A DNA stretch of 64,000 bases from Lysinibacillus pakistanensis (GTDB taxonomy: Bacteria > Bacillota > Bacilli > Bacillales_A > Planococcaceae), in the NCBI RefSeq assembly GCF_030123245.1, contig NZ_CP126101.1:4338501-4402500 (forward strand), written 5' to 3'. Shown one piece after another: positions 27,577 through 36,682 of the stretch. The notes below the pieces were generated by a model. The model did no database searches. It had not been told where the DNA came from and saw only the letters and a program-made list of their open reading frames with translations. Position numbers and translations under genes: made by a program. Each line of letters opens with the position of its first letter. The stretch's first letter is position 1.

Positions 27577-28497
27577 TTAGCTTAATTTTTTATGAATAGC
27601 ATCTACCATCGCATCAATGAATAATGGATGCGTATTTGGCATAGCTGGACGATAGTATTTCGCCCCTAGTTCATCACAAACAACTTTACATTCAAAATCA
27701 TTATCATATAAAACCTCTAGATGTTCTGTTACAAAGCCAACTGGTGTGTAAACGAATGAACGGAAGCCTTTTTGCTCGTAAAGTTCACGAGTTAAATCTT
27801 GAACATCTGGACCAATCCAAGGCTCTGGTGTTTGCCCTGCTGATTGCCAGCCTACTTCTACATTTTCTACACCAGTTGCTGCTTGGATTAAACGAGCTGT
27901 CTCGATTAATTGGTCTTCATATGGATCGCCCAACTCTTTTATTTTCTCCGGAAGTGAATGGGCAGACACAATTAAACATGCTTTTTCACGTTCTTCTTCA
28001 GACATACCATTAAATGTTTCGTTCACTTTATTTTTCCAATATTCTATGAATTTTGGTTCATTGTACCAAGATTCTACTGAAGTAATTGTTAAACGATCCC
28101 CAGCCGCTTCTGCTGCTCGTCCATTATAAGATTTTATGGAGAATGTTGAAAAATGAGGCGCCAATACAATAGAAACCGCTTCATTAATACCTTCAGCTAC
28201 CATCTGTTCTACAGCATCTTCGATAAATGGATGAATATGCTTTAAACCAATAAATAATTTGTATTCTACAGCATCTTGAACTTCATTTAATCGTGCACAA
28301 AGGGCTTCTGCTTGAGCTTTTGTTGCAGCAGCAAGTGGTGATAACCCACCAATTGCTTCATAACGACTACGTAAATCCTCTAAGTGCTCTTGTGATGGTT
28401 TACGACCATGACGAATATGCGTATAGTAAGGTTCTATATCTTCTTCTTTATAAGGTGTTCCATATGCCATTACTAACAAGCCTTTGATTTCTTTCAT
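27577..28497 (-). CDS. hemH: Ferrochelatase HemH (coproporphyrin type)
   Basis: About 306 residues, closely matching B. subtilis Hem[21 protein letters not shown] at the N-terminus, SAHSLPEKI around the metal-site His, and [14 protein letters not shown] with the second conserved His/Glu. It inserts Fe(II) into coproporphyrin III in the cytosol. An in-frame GTG at 28509 is possible, but it overlaps the AGAGG RBS; the ATG at 28497 is preferred. Confidence 0.93.
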   Translation of the reverse strand: MKEIKGLLVMAYGTPYKEEDIEPYYTHIRHGRKPSQEHLEDLRSRYEAIGGLSPLAAATKAQAEALCARLNEVQDAVEYKLFIGLKHIHPFIEDAVEQMVAEGINEAVSIVLAPHFSTFSIKSYNGRAAEAAGDRLTITSVESWYNEPKFIEYWKNKVNETFNGMSEEEREKACLIVSAHSLPEKIKELGDPYEDQLIETARLIQAATGVENVEVGWQSAGQTPEPWIGPDVQDLTRELYEQKGFRSFVYTPVGFVTEHLEVLYDNDFECKVVCDELGAKYYRPAMPNTHPLFIDAMVDAIHKKLS

Positions 28498-28565
28498 TAC
28501 CCTTTTCACCTCTAAATAATAGTTTAAAAATATCTTTTCTTATCAAGAATAATATGTGGTAAAAA

Positions 28566-28595
28566 GAAGCCGTCCAATTTATTTGGTTGGACAGC
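28566..28595 (-). terminator. Hairpin between hemE and hemH
   Basis: GTCCAA...TTGGAC inverted repeat with a T-rich stretch on the minus strand. It suggests that hemE transcripts end, at least partly, before hemH. The 161-bp hemE-hemH gap otherwise has no gene. Confidence 0.6.
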
Positions 28596-28658
28596 TCCCT
28601 TGCTGTTTTGTACAGAATGTAGTATTCACAGACAAGATTTAGTCAAAGCTTCTTAACT

Positions 28659-29708
28659 TTAAGAGCGTGCTTGGATTTGTTGAGCACTGTAATCATGAGT
28701 AAGAGCTGTTAATCGTTTCAATACCTCTGGATCTACGTCTGGGAATACACCGTGTCCAAGATTAAAGATATGTCCAGGCATTTCTAAGCCTTGATCAATA
28801 ATATCTTTTGCACGCTTTTCTATAATCGACCAGTCTGCAATTAATAAAGATGGATCTAAGTTACCTTGTACTGGTTTAGTAATACCATTTGCTCTTGCTT
28901 CTTTAATCGGTAGACGCCAATCCAAGCCAACAACGTCAATCGGTAAATCATTCCACTCTTTTGCCAAATGGCTTGCACCAACACCGAACTGAATAAGTGG
29001 CACATTTTCTTTTTTCAACTCAGCAAAAATACGTGTCATTACTGGTTTAATAAAGATACGATAGTCTTCAACATTTAGAGCACCTACCCAAGAGTCAAAT
29101 ACTTGTATTGCCTTTGCTCCCGCTTCGATTTGTGCTGTTACGTAAGAAATAATCATATCTGCTAATTTATCCATTAATGCAAACCAAGCTTGTGGCTCTG
29201 ATACCATAAATGATTTTGTTTTATTATAGTTTCTTGAAGGTCCACCTTCAATCATATAGCTTGCAAGCGTAAAAGGTGCACCAGCAAAACCAATTAAAGG
29301 TACATTTAGTTGCTCTTCTGTTAATAATTTTATTGTTTCCAATACAAAAGGTGTCTGTTCCTTAGCATTAAATTCGCCTAATTTTTCCACATCAGCAACT
29401 GAACGAATAGGATTGGAAATAACAGGACCAACTCCTGCTTTGATTTTCACATCGACACCGATACCAGGGAGAGGTGTTACAATATCCTTGTATAAAATAG
29501 CCGCATCAACATTATAGTTTTCTACGGGTAAACGCGTTACATACGCACAAAGCTCAGGTTGATGTGTGATTTGCTCTAACGAATATTTTTCTTTAATCGC
29601 ACGATATTCTGGCTGAGAGCGTCCTGCTTGTCGCATATACCAGACAGGTGTATGTTCTGTTTTTTCCCCTCGTGCAGCACGAAGAAGTGTATCATTAAAT
29701 GTTGTCAT
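28659..29708 (-). CDS. hemE: Uroporphyrinogen decarboxylase HemE
   Basis: The 349-residue enzyme shows the UROD signatures [14 protein letters not shown] near the N-terminus and [16 protein letters not shown] near residue 140. It decarboxylates uroporphyrinogen III to coproporphyrinogen III. The ATG at 29708 follows GGAAGGAAC; an ATG at 29738 would add ten residues unlike the family. A dispersed structured repeat ends only 33 bp before the start. Confidence 0.94.
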   Translation of the reverse strand: MTTFNDTLLRAARGEKTEHTPVWYMRQAGRSQPEYRAIKEKYSLEQITHQPELCAYVTRLPVENYNVDAAILYKDIVTPLPGIGVDVKIKAGVGPVISNPIRSVADVEKLGEFNAKEQTPFVLETIKLLTEEQLNVPLIGFAGAPFTLASYMIEGGPSRNYNKTKSFMVSEPQAWFALMDKLADMIISYVTAQIEAGAKAIQVFDSWVGALNVEDYRIFIKPVMTRIFAELKKENVPLIQFGVGASHLAKEWNDLPIDVVGLDWRLPIKEARANGITKPVQGNLDPSLLIADWSIIEKRAKDIIDQGLEMPGHIFNLGHGVFPDVDPEVLKRLTALTHDYSAQQIQARS

Positions 29709-29740
29709 GAATAGTTCCTTCCCCTCGATAAAATTCATAT

Positions 29741-29970
29741 CGTATCAATTTCGCCTTGGCGTAATTACGTCCGGATTTTGTACCTGCACAATTCATTCCT
29801 TTGAAAATCCGTGACATCCACCAGAGGCTTTATCTTCATTCAGTAGGTGTTTGAACACCCAATGAAAAGAAACCAAAACCGCGTTCATCTCACCACATGT
29901 AGAAGTGGGAGCCTTCTGTATGCGCCGCTTTGCTTTCGATACAAAAAACATTTTCTGAATGAAGATAAAA
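29741..29970. repeat. Dispersed structured element, copy B (upstream of hemE)
   Basis: It matches copy A over its left 105 bp with few changes (CGTATCAATTTCGCCT, TCCGGATTTTG, GAAAATCCGTGACATCC, AGGCTTTATCTTCATTCAGT). The right arm TGAATGAAGATAAA is kept at 29956-29969, separated from the inner part by about 40 bp of unrelated sequence. It has its own small hairpin GGTGTT-TG-AACACC. The stem next to GGATTTT changes in step with its partner (GGTG/CGCC here, AGCG/CGCT in copy A). The remaining 29971-30164 holds no ORF that I can support. Confidence 0.75.
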
Positions 29971-30164
29971 TCTTTAGTTTATTCCTTTATTATTGATATC
30001 CGTTTTCAATAGTAAACGCTTCCTTAGCAATTGTATAGTTTTCCACATGAAATGTCATAAAATTGTTCTTTCTAAAAGGTTTCTTTTTTGACAAAGCTAT
30101 AGACTTCCACTTAAATGGAGATAATCAAGCTATTAGTCAGAGCATTCATAAGGAGGGCAAATTT

Positions 30165-30683
30165 ATGTATATTTATTTAACTTCAGGTACAGGAGATTTT
30201 TTAGAACAAGTAAGAAAAAAGCACCAAAACCAGGAGATGATTCTAATACATGGGGAAGGGAATTCTGTACTTATACATGAAACTGAAGGAAAATCTGTAT
30301 TTGCCACACCACGTAAGTTTGAAGTATTAGATTCAGTAAATAATTTAGAAGAGCGTGGATTTTTTGTTTTTAATAATATTCCTGTTACAGATGAAGGTCG
30401 ACCTGTTTTTGAACATCGCTTTTTAAATCGTGCACGTGCTATCGAGGATGAACCGGGTTTTTTAGCATTCCGACTACTTCGACCGTTAAATAGCGAAACC
30501 TATATTGTCATGACACAATGGAATGGCCCACATTCATTTGAAGCATGGAAAAGCTCAAAAGCATTTAAATCAGCACATGCTGAACGGGAAGAACCAACTG
30601 GTGTACGTCAGCAAAATATATTTTCAGCTGCTTCCTATATTACAACCTATAGTGCTACCCCAAAAGAAGAAGACGAGGAGTAA
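30165..30683 (+). CDS. hmoB: Heme-degrading monooxygenase HmoB (YhgC)
   Basis: The 172-residue protein has an N-terminal ferredoxin-like half and a C-terminal ABM/IsdG-type domain (EHRFLNRARAIEDEPGFLAF, then VMTQWNGPHSFEAWKSSKAF). It matches B. subtilis HmoB in length and in position beside the hem genes. It cleaves haem to release iron. The ATG at 30165 follows AAGGAGGG; the upstream extension has no RBS. A TTGACA at 30088 may belong to its promoter. Confidence 0.88.
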   Translation: MYIYLTSGTGDFLEQVRKKHQNQEMILIHGEGNSVLIHETEGKSVFATPRKFEVLDSVNNLEERGFFVFNNIPVTDEGRPVFEHRFLNRARAIEDEPGFLAFRLLRPLNSETYIVMTQWNGPHSFEAWKSSKAFKSAHAEREEPTGVRQQNIFSAASYITTYSATPKEEDEE

Positions 30684-30748
30684 CATTCGTTTTACCACAC
30701 TGTTTTTATCTAGAATAATCTAACCTAAAATCCAAGGTAGGAGTGGAC

Positions 30749-30898
30749 ATGGTACACACCTTGATCAAACTACCCAAGGAAACTTGTAATGTTTTTGAAA
30801 TGGAGACAACAATCTTAGAGGAAAAGCCAGGCACATTTTTCTTTACAGGAGCCGCACCTCATACGCCAGCTCCTCACCATCATCCGTGGTGGTGGTAA
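30749..30898 (+). CDS. 49-residue small protein with His/Trp-rich tail
   Basis: An uninterrupted frame with RBS AGGAGTGG just before the ATG. The protein is not hydrophobic enough for a membrane segment. Its C-terminus reads APHTPAPHHHPWWW, a cluster of four His and three terminal Trp that could bind a metal or haem. It lies 65 bp after hmoB on the same strand, and a terminator follows at 30971. I do not recognise the family. Coding is supported by the RBS and by the striking tail only. Confidence 0.6.
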   Translation: MVHTLIKLPKETCNVFEMETTILEEKPGTFFFTGAAPHTPAPHHHPWWW

Positions 30899-30970
30899 AA
30901 TATTATTAATAGCATCTTGATTATCAATTAATCAAATAATTTACCAATATTAAGTTATTGTTAAGCATTC

Positions 30971-31003
30971 AAAAAGTCCACGTAGACATCTACATGGACT
31001 TTT
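30971..31003. terminator. Terminator between the small ORF and ecsB
   Basis: AAAAGTCCACGTAGA pairs with TCTACATGGACTTTT (one mismatch), with flanking A and T runs that suit both directions. Confidence 0.75.
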
Positions 31004-31005
31004 AA

Positions 31006-32190
31006 TTAAGGCTTAGAAACCTTCGACGTTATTTCACTGACAACAATAATAATGACAATTCCTATATAGAACATTGGCTGCATCACACTACATATACCAA
31101 CAATAATAGCTTGAGTAATCATCGCTAAACGGACAATTTGTTGAACGGCTGCCTTGCGCACATGATCAGGCAATGGGTAGAGCATGTCCATACGAAATTC
31201 TCCACTTGCCAATAAGGCTTGCTTTAACTGGATTGTGGACGCAAAGCTTAATGCTCCTACAACAATCCATGTCACAATAGGAATATCGACAAACGCTGCA
31301 ATAACAGCAGAAATCACTGTTAAACGAAGCCATAAATAAAAATGATCATCTGTACGTACAAAAGTGCGGAACACCAAATATTTTTGTGTGTTCTTCTTCT
31401 TATAAGGAATAAATGTATACAACCAATCAAGCCATGCTCTTCGGCGAATGATTCCTCTTAAATGGGGCACATCTGTAAAATAATTTGCAAAACGATAGAA
31501 GCTCATCATACGATTTTGCTCTAGCTCAACAAAATGCTCGTATGGCACAGGCTCATCCTTACATTTTTTTCTGAATATAAGAATGTAAATACAGCCAATA
31601 ACAGTTACAACAATTGCTAATAGCAATTGAGCTTGGAGCGCCATGTAAATAGCCACACCAAATATAATTGCTCGGATTAGTCTGTCCACCCAAATAAGTT
31701 TGCCACGTTCACTATAACGATAGCTAAATTCGCCTTGAACACTAAAAAATTTCAATACGATAATTAGTACAAACACCGCCCAAATTTCAATTGTTGTTAA
31801 ATCAGTAACGGCCTTAAGTAAAGGGATACTTACAATATAAACAATCGCAACAATCCAAACCTGAGACCAAAATGTCCATGCTAACGCCTTTTTAAAATAC
31901 TGTGACATTTTTGATTCTACAGGTAATAAATACACTTGGTCTGGCTCTCTCAAAAGCGAAGTAGGTCGACTAAAAGCTAATAAAATTCCTACGATTACAG
32001 CAATAACTATTTCTGCTGGAAAATCTATTTGCACGTTTTTTAGCCATTCACTATATTGATAGCCTCCTGCTCCAACAAGAAATACGAGTACAATCGCGAT
32101 ATGCCCAGTAAAAATAAATTGCATATACTTTTGTACTTCTCCGATATAATGCATGAAGCGAGAAGACCATACATCACGCAAGTTCTTCAT
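31006..32190 (-). CDS. ecsB: ABC transporter permease EcsB
   Basis: The 394-residue protein has about ten hydrophobic segments without an extracellular domain, as in EcsB. It partners EcsA; the pair affects protein secretion, competence, sporulation and regulated intramembrane proteolysis in B. subtilis. The start overlaps the end of ecsA by 17 bp. The transported substrate is unknown. Confidence 0.9.
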   Translation of the reverse strand: MKNLRDVWSSRFMHYIGEVQKYMQFIFTGHIAIVLVFLVGAGGYQYSEWLKNVQIDFPAEIVIAVIVGILLAFSRPTSLLREPDQVYLLPVESKMSQYFKKALAWTFWSQVWIVAIVYIVSIPLLKAVTDLTTIEIWAVFVLIIVLKFFSVQGEFSYRYSERGKLIWVDRLIRAIIFGVAIYMALQAQLLLAIVVTVIGCIYILIFRKKCKDEPVPYEHFVELEQNRMMSFYRFANYFTDVPHLRGIIRRRAWLDWLYTFIPYKKKNTQKYLVFRTFVRTDDHFYLWLRLTVISAVIAAFVDIPIVTWIVVGALSFASTIQLKQALLASGEFRMDMLYPLPDHVRKAAVQQIVRLAMITQAIIVGICSVMQPMFYIGIVIIIVVSEITSKVSKP

Positions 32191-32923
32191 GGTCCCGCTC
32201 CTTTGTCATAGCAATATATAATTCATCTAATGTCGCGTGTGGCATAGCAAAAGCATGACGTAAATCATTCATCGTTCCCTGTGCTCGAACACGACCCTCA
32301 TGCAATAAGATGATTCGATCACAATGCTTCTCAGCTGTCGATAAAATGTGAGTGGACATTAATATAGAAGCGCCCTCTTTTTTCTTTTCATCCATTTGAT
32401 CTAGCAATGATTGAATGCCAAGGGGATCAAGCCCCACAAAAGGCTCATCAATAATGTAAAGACTTGGATTAACTAAAAAGGCACACATAATCATCACCTT
32501 TTGACGCATTCCTTTAGAAAAATGCGATGGGAACCAATTCAATCTTTTCTCCATCCGAAATTCTTTCAATAATAATTCCGACCTAGCTGCAAGCGTTGCC
32601 TCATCTAGGCCATAAGCCATTGCCGTTAATGCTAAATGTTCCCTTAAAGTTAGCTCATCGTATAATACAGGCGTTTCAGGTATATAAGAAAATGATGTAC
32701 GATACTTGTCCGTATCCTCCTTTAATGTAACACCATTTAATCGAATATCCCCTTCTTTGGGAAGCATTGTACCAATAATATGCTTAATCGTTGTACTTTT
32801 CCCAGCACCATTCAAGCCAATTAAGCCAACGAGCTCCCCTTTTCCAATAGTAAATGATAAATCTTTAATAACAGGCTTTCTTGTGTAGCCACCTGTCACA
32901 TGCTGTACCTCTAATACTGACAT
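32174..32923 (-). CDS. ecsA: ABC transporter ATP-binding protein EcsA
   Basis: The 249-residue ATPase has Walker A GLNGAGKST, signature FSKGMRQK and Walker B LYIIDEPFVGLDP. It is divergent from hit with a 107-bp gap, the same arrangement as hit-ecsA-ecsB in B. subtilis, which supports the names. Confidence 0.93.
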   Translation of the reverse strand: MSVLEVQHVTGGYTRKPVIKDLSFTIGKGELVGLIGLNGAGKSTTIKHIIGTMLPKEGDIRLNGVTLKEDTDKYRTSFSYIPETPVLYDELTLREHLALTAMAYGLDEATLAARSELLLKEFRMEKRLNWFPSHFSKGMRQKVMIMCAFLVNPSLYIIDEPFVGLDPLGIQSLLDQMDEKKKEGASILMSTHILSTAEKHCDRIILLHEGRVRAQGTMNDLRHAFAMPHATLDELYIAMTKERDHEELA

Positions 32924-33030
32924 GACCTCACTCCTCTTCTTGTTTTATATTTTATCAAAAATTAGCAAATGATACAGTTATGAGTGTGATAGAATGTAAT
33001 TACATACATAAATGAAAGGGGAAATCACGA

Positions 33031-33444
33031 ATGAGCGATTGCCTATTTTGTAAAATTATTGATGGATCCATTCCAAGTACAAAAATTTATGAAGACGACC
33101 ATGTCTATGCATTCACAGACATTTCACCTGTTGCTAAAGGACATACTTTATTAATTCCAAAGCATCACTGTCAGGATTTATTTGAAATGCCAGAGGAAGT
33201 AGCACGAAATCTTTATGCTGTAGCACCTAAAATTGCCAATGCTCTCAAAGCTGCATTTCAACCGATTGGCTTGAATACAATTAATAACAATGGAGCCGCT
33301 GCTGGACAAACTGTGTTTCATTATCACTTACATTTTATTCCGCGTTATGACGAAAAAGAAGGTCTAGGTTTAATTTGGCAGACACAAAAATATACACCAG
33401 AGCAATTGACTGAAGTTGCAGAAAATATAAAAGCACATCTTTAA
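33031..33444 (+). CDS. hit: HIT family nucleotide-binding protein Hit
   Basis: The 137-residue protein has the HIT motif HYHLHFIPR with the catalytic His triad and the N-terminal CLFCKIIDG zinc-type motif. It hydrolyses nucleoside phosphoramidates or dinucleotides in the cytoplasm. Position next to ecsA and trpP is conserved. Confidence 0.93.
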   Translation: MSDCLFCKIIDGSIPSTKIYEDDHVYAFTDISPVAKGHTLLIPKHHCQDLFEMPEEVARNLYAVAPKIANALKAAFQPIGLNTINNNGAAAGQTVFHYHLHFIPRYDEKEGLGLIWQTQKYTPEQLTEVAENIKAHL

Positions 33445-33543
33445 AATAAGAAGGATTAATTTTCAGAATAGTGCCTTGCATTTTAATTTTTTTTATCGTA
33501 CAATCACAAATAAGTTTCGCTAACGGTCAAGAGGACACGTTGG

Positions 33544-33579
33544 GAGACAAATAGATTAGCATAGTTGAGGAGAGATTAG
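33544..33579 (+). promoter_or_regulatory. TRAP (MtrB) binding site over the trpP RBS
   Basis: Six GAG/TAG triplets begin at 33552, 33557, 33562, 33567, 33572 and 33577, exactly five bases apart, i.e. NAG with two-base spacers. Further triplets are at 33544 and 33531 upstream and 33598 downstream. The site covers the GAGGAG RBS and ends two bases before the ATG. Tryptophan-loaded TRAP bound here would block translation, as known for B. subtilis trpP. Confidence 0.85.
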
Positions 33580-33581
33580 AA

Positions 33582-34115
33582 ATGAATACAAAGAATCTAG
33601 TTTTAATGGCACTCTTAGTGGGTGTCGGTGCGGCACTTTACGTAGTCACACCAGGTATGGTTAATGGCATGAAGCCCGATTTCATGCTAACAATGATGTT
33701 TATCGGGATATTACTGTTCCCTACCATGAAAGAAACATTTTTGCTTTCTTTAGCGACAGGTGTTCTATCAGGATTATTTACAACATTTCCTGCTGGTCTT
33801 GTTCCAAACATTATCGATAAAGCTGTTACAGGCTTTGTCTTTTTAGCAATTTTAATCACCCTGAAAAAATTGGCAAACAATTTTGCTATATCGGCTATCT
33901 TAGTGGGTGTAGGAACAATATTATCTGGTACGGTATTTTTAGCAGTAGCACTTTTTGTGTTCAATGCCAATGTTGGTGCAACATTTGCTATGCTTTTTGT
34001 AGGTGTTGTATTACCCGCTGTAGCATTTAATGTTATTGCTTTTGCGATAATTTATCCAATTGTCGTTAAATTAGTAAAGCGTTCTAAATTTAACACAGCT
34101 ATTTCTCAAATTTAA
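33582..34115 (+). CDS. trpP: Tryptophan transporter TrpP (YhaG)
   Basis: The 177-residue protein has five hydrophobic segments and the TrpP family pattern (GAALYVVTPGMVNGMKPDFMLTMMFIG near the start). It imports tryptophan, probably as an ECF-like or proton-linked carrier. The TRAP site over its RBS independently supports the tryptophan assignment. Gene order hit-trpP-yhaH-hpr matches B. subtilis, except that serC is not between hit and trpP. Confidence 0.92.
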   Translation: MNTKNLVLMALLVGVGAALYVVTPGMVNGMKPDFMLTMMFIGILLFPTMKETFLLSLATGVLSGLFTTFPAGLVPNIIDKAVTGFVFLAILITLKKLANNFAISAILVGVGTILSGTVFLAVALFVFNANVGATFAMLFVGVVLPAVAFNVIAFAIIYPIVVKLVKRSKFNTAISQI

Positions 34116-34164
34116 TATAAAGTACGAACCTTTATTTTGAGATAAAAGGTACTTTCAACTACTA

Positions 34165-34215
34165 AAGAAGCTAAAACGTGATAGAAAATCACTCGTTTAG
34201 TTTCTTTTTTCTTTT
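34165..34215 (+). terminator. Terminator after trpP
   Basis: GAAGCTAAAACGTGAT pairs with ATCACTCGTTTAGTTTC (two mismatches), followed by TTTTTTCTTTT. Confidence 0.8.
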
Positions 34216-34280
34216 GGAATATGTGTAATTCGTGGTTTAATAGAGATAATATGATTATTACAGAAACGAGGTATTTCAAT

Positions 34281-34676
34281 ATGAAAGCAAAACCATTTTT
34301 ATTTGGACTAGTTACTGGTATTGTTGGTGGAACAATTGCTGTACTTTTTTCTACTCCTCAATCAGGCAGACAATTACGCACTAATTTGCGAGAAAATGCT
34401 GAAATCACAAAGGGCAAACTTTTCGAAGTTAAACATCAGGTTGATAATGTTAAACAGTCAGTTAATACCTTAACAAATGAAGTCAAAAATAATATACCGC
34501 AAATAATAAATGAATTAAAACAAACAATTACTACATTTACAGATGAAATCGAGCCTACAAAAAATAATTTACAACAAGAAATAGAGGCATTACAGAATAC
34601 AATAAGCGAAATCGAGAAAAACGTTGCACAAATCACAGAAAAGGAGAAAAAACCACAAGAAAAAATAAGCGACTAA
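34281..34676 (+). CDS. yhaH: YtxH domain protein (YhaH)
   Basis: From the ATG at 34281 (RBS GAGG) the protein has 131 residues: a hydrophobic Gly-rich N-terminal segment (FLFGLVTGIVGGTIAVLFSTP) followed by a long helical, coiled-coil-like region with Asn/Gln/Lys. This is the YtxH/general stress layout. It may be membrane anchored; the function is unknown. Position before hpr matches yhaH. Confidence 0.85.
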   Translation: MKAKPFLFGLVTGIVGGTIAVLFSTPQSGRQLRTNLRENAEITKGKLFEVKHQVDNVKQSVNTLTNEVKNNIPQIINELKQTITTFTDEIEPTKNNLQQEIEALQNTISEIEKNVAQITEKEKKPQEKISD

Positions 34677-34832
34677 AGTCCCTATAAATAAAAAATAATT
34701 CTATTTTTTTATCATATTTAAATCATAAAATATTATTATTTAACCACTTTTCAATTATTTAATTTTTCTAACTTTAAACTTTTTTTCTTTATTGCTATAA
34801 TATTTTTAAAATGTTAAAGAAAGCAGTAGGTG

Positions 34833-35393
34833 ATGGCTTTGTCAGAGGAATTATACACACAAAAAGAGGCGATGCTTTATAGTCAAAGAATTGCGCAATT
34901 ATCAAAAGCCTTATGGAAAGCGGTTGAAAAGGATTGGCAGCAATGGATTAAACCATACGATTTAAACATCAATGAGCATCATATTTTATGGATTTCGTAT
35001 CATCTAAAAGGGGCTTCGATTTCCGATGTAGCAAAATTTGGCGTGATGCACGTTTCCACAGCATTTAACTTCTCTAAAAAATTAGAAGAGCGTGGATTCC
35101 TGAAGTTTTCAAAGCGTGATGACGACAAACGTAATACGTATGTTGAACTAACTGAAACAGGCACAGAACTAATTATTGAAATGAATAGCAATTATCATAA
35201 TACGTATCATTCTGTCCTCGAAGGTTCATTAGCTTTAAAAGACTTATATGGCCGCTTTCCAGAATTTTTAGATGTTATGGCTGTTATCCGCAATATATAT
35301 GGAGAAGACTTCATCGATATTTTCGAACGCTCCTTTCAACACTTCCGTGATTCCTTTGACAAGCTAGAAGAACGTTCAACTGTAAAAGGATAA
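34833..35393 (+). CDS. hpr: MarR family transition-state regulator Hpr/ScoC
   Basis: About 186 residues with very high similarity to B. subtilis Sco[41 protein letters not shown] and [17 protein letters not shown] in the winged helix. ScoC represses extracellular protease and sporulation genes. The start is uncertain: ATG at 34833 lies at once after AGGTG, and TTG at 34839 has better spacing. A strong terminator lies at 35514. The 120 bp between has no gene. Confidence 0.93.
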   Translation: MALSEELYTQKEAMLYSQRIAQLSKALWKAVEKDWQQWIKPYDLNINEHHILWISYHLKGASISDVAKFGVMHVSTAFNFSKKLEERGFLKFSKRDDDKRNTYVELTETGTELIIEMNSNYHNTYHSVLEGSLALKDLYGRFPEFLDVMAVIRNIYGEDFIDIFERSFQHFRDSFDKLEERSTVKG

Positions 35394-35513
35394 AGCGAAA
35401 CTAATTTGTAGGAATTGTTTCTTCTCCTGCTAATTATAAGTCAAGCAATTGAGGAATAACGTTCAGTAAATAGCGATCTGGAGTCGTCTTACGAAACGTT
35501 TAAAAATCATGTT

Positions 35514-35558
35514 AAAGGAGGTATTTCAGAAAATATTTCTGAGATACCTCCTTTTTCT
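35514..35558 (+). terminator. Strong terminator in the hpr-yhaJ gap
   Basis: AAAGGAGGTATTTCAGAAA pairs with TTTCTGAGATACCTCCTTT (one mismatch), followed by TTCTT. The left arm contains an RBS-like AAAGGAGG with no start codon after it. Confidence 0.85.
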
Positions 35559-35621
35559 TGCATTCTAACATAAATCAATTTACATTAAATAGGACCCTTC
35601 CAATTATGGAGTTGATAAAGC

Positions 35622-36167
35622 ATGCACTGTTGGAAAATATTAAATCTTGAACATCATTACGGTACAACGCGTATTATAATAATGTCTGTCTTTGTGTTTT
35701 TAACCGTCTTTTCCCTATCTTATGTAACATTTAATTTATTTAATGATGAACACTATACTGATCATTTATTTTGGTTATTTGTTATCGCTGTATTTGCCCT
35801 TTATCCAATTCATAAATGCTTTCACTTTCTAGCATTATATGATTTACGACAGCATTTAACATTACGGATGCGTTCACAATTTTATGTAATTCCTGTTTTA
35901 CATATGCGGATACGTGAACCACTCTCAAAAAGTCGTTATATTATAGCACTTCTTACACCATTTTTCGTGCTTAATACAGCCATTTTAATAGGTACACTTT
36001 TATTACCTGCCTACACACATTACGGCACATTGCTTTTAGCTTATCATTGTAGTTTATGTGTAATTGATATTCTCTATGTAAAATACTTATTGAATTCACC
36101 TAAGGACTCTCAAATTGAGGAGACACCAAAGGGCTATGAAATTTTAGTACCACCTACTATTCATTAA
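35622..36167 (+). CDS. DUF3267-type membrane protein (YhaJ-like)
   Basis: The 181-residue protein has four hydrophobic segments. DUF3267 proteins usually have an HExxH zinc-protease-like motif in the second half of the first membrane pair; here the matching place reads HKCFH (about residue 65), with Lys in place of Glu, so protease activity is unlikely. Position between hpr and prsA matches B. subtilis yhaJ. Function is unknown. Confidence 0.7.
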   Translation: MHCWKILNLEHHYGTTRIIIMSVFVFLTVFSLSYVTFNLFNDEHYTDHLFWLFVIAVFALYPIHKCFHFLALYDLRQHLTLRMRSQFYVIPVLHMRIREPLSKSRYIIALLTPFFVLNTAILIGTLLLPAYTHYGTLLLAYHCSLCVIDILYVKYLLNSPKDSQIEETPKGYEILVPPTIH

Positions 36168-36237
36168 ATTGCTTGTACTTGTGTTTTATTGACGTTTTTT
36201 GTTATGCTATTACTATTGAAAGAGGGGAGGAATAGAC

Positions 36238-36423
36238 TTGCTATTAATGATCGTAGTTCTATTCTCGGTATTCTATTTATTTCAAATAAACCGCATGACT
36301 TATGCACTGTGCATGCGACGTGAAATTCCCGAAGAAAACCAGCCAAAAATATTCCGAACTATAAATATACTTATTACAATATTACTTGTCTCATTTTATA
36401 TTGAAATTTTATATGCAGTATAG
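36238..36423 (+). CDS. Small protein with two membrane segments
   Basis: The 61-residue protein has two hydrophobic helices (about 1-18 and 43-60) joined by a charged loop (MRREIPEENQPK). The start is TTG at 36238, with a strong GAGGGGAGG eight bases before it. It lies between yhaJ-like and prsA, where small yha genes lie in Bacillus; I cannot name it further. Confidence 0.7.
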   Translation: MLLMIVVLFSVFYLFQINRMTYALCMRREIPEENQPKIFRTINILITILLVSFYIEILYAV

Positions 36424-36432
36424 TTAAAAAAT

Positions 36433-36515
36433 TGCATCTGCACCCGTCAGCAAAAAGAGGTAAGTTTGACATCTCGTGTATCAACATTTACTGACCCAAG
36501 CGTGGGTGCGAATGC
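36433..36515 (+). ncRNA. Candidate structured RNA
   Basis: An 83-nt segment is closed by GCAT/ATGC (36433-36436, 36512-36515) and GCACCC/GGGTGC (36440-36445, 36504-36509), with GTCAG/CTGAC (36446-36450, 36491-36495) stacked inside. The interior contains TTGACATCTCGTGTATCAA, which can form a further arm. No known class was recognised. It lies just after the 61-residue gene and before a terminator, so it may be a 3' UTR element instead of a separate RNA. Confidence 0.4.
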
Positions 36516-36529
36516 CTTTCATTGTTAAG

Positions 36530-36560
36530 AAAAGCTAAGGACATTACACCCTTAGCTTTT
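36530..36560. terminator. Terminator between convergent genes
   Basis: AAAGCTAAGG/CCTTAGCTTT stem with a ten-base loop. T residues follow in both directions. It ends the YjcZ-type gene (minus) and probably transcripts from the left (plus). Confidence 0.8.
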
Positions 36561-36574
36561 CGCCATTTTATTAA

Positions 36575-36682
36575 TTAGTATAGGAATGCTGCACCAACGA
36601 TAATTAATAAAATAAACAACACAACTAATAAAGCAAAGCCTGAGCCGTAGCCGCCACCGCCGCCATATCCTCCGTTGCTCAT
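36575..36682 (-). CDS. YjcZ family sporulation peptide
   Basis: A 35-residue peptide with a Gly/Tyr-rich head ([12 protein letters not shown]) and one membrane helix ([18 protein letters not shown]), exactly the YjcZ-type layout. RBS GAAAGGGGGTGAAG precedes the ATG. Members are made during sporulation in Bacillus; the role is unknown. Confidence 0.88.
   Translation of the reverse strand: MSNGGYGGGGGYGSGFALLVVLFILLIIVGAAFLY

Noticed and set aside
30110..30135. Fur box upstream of hmoB
   Set aside because: GATAATCAAGCTATTAGTC shows only partial agreement with the 19-bp Fur consensus, too weak to claim.
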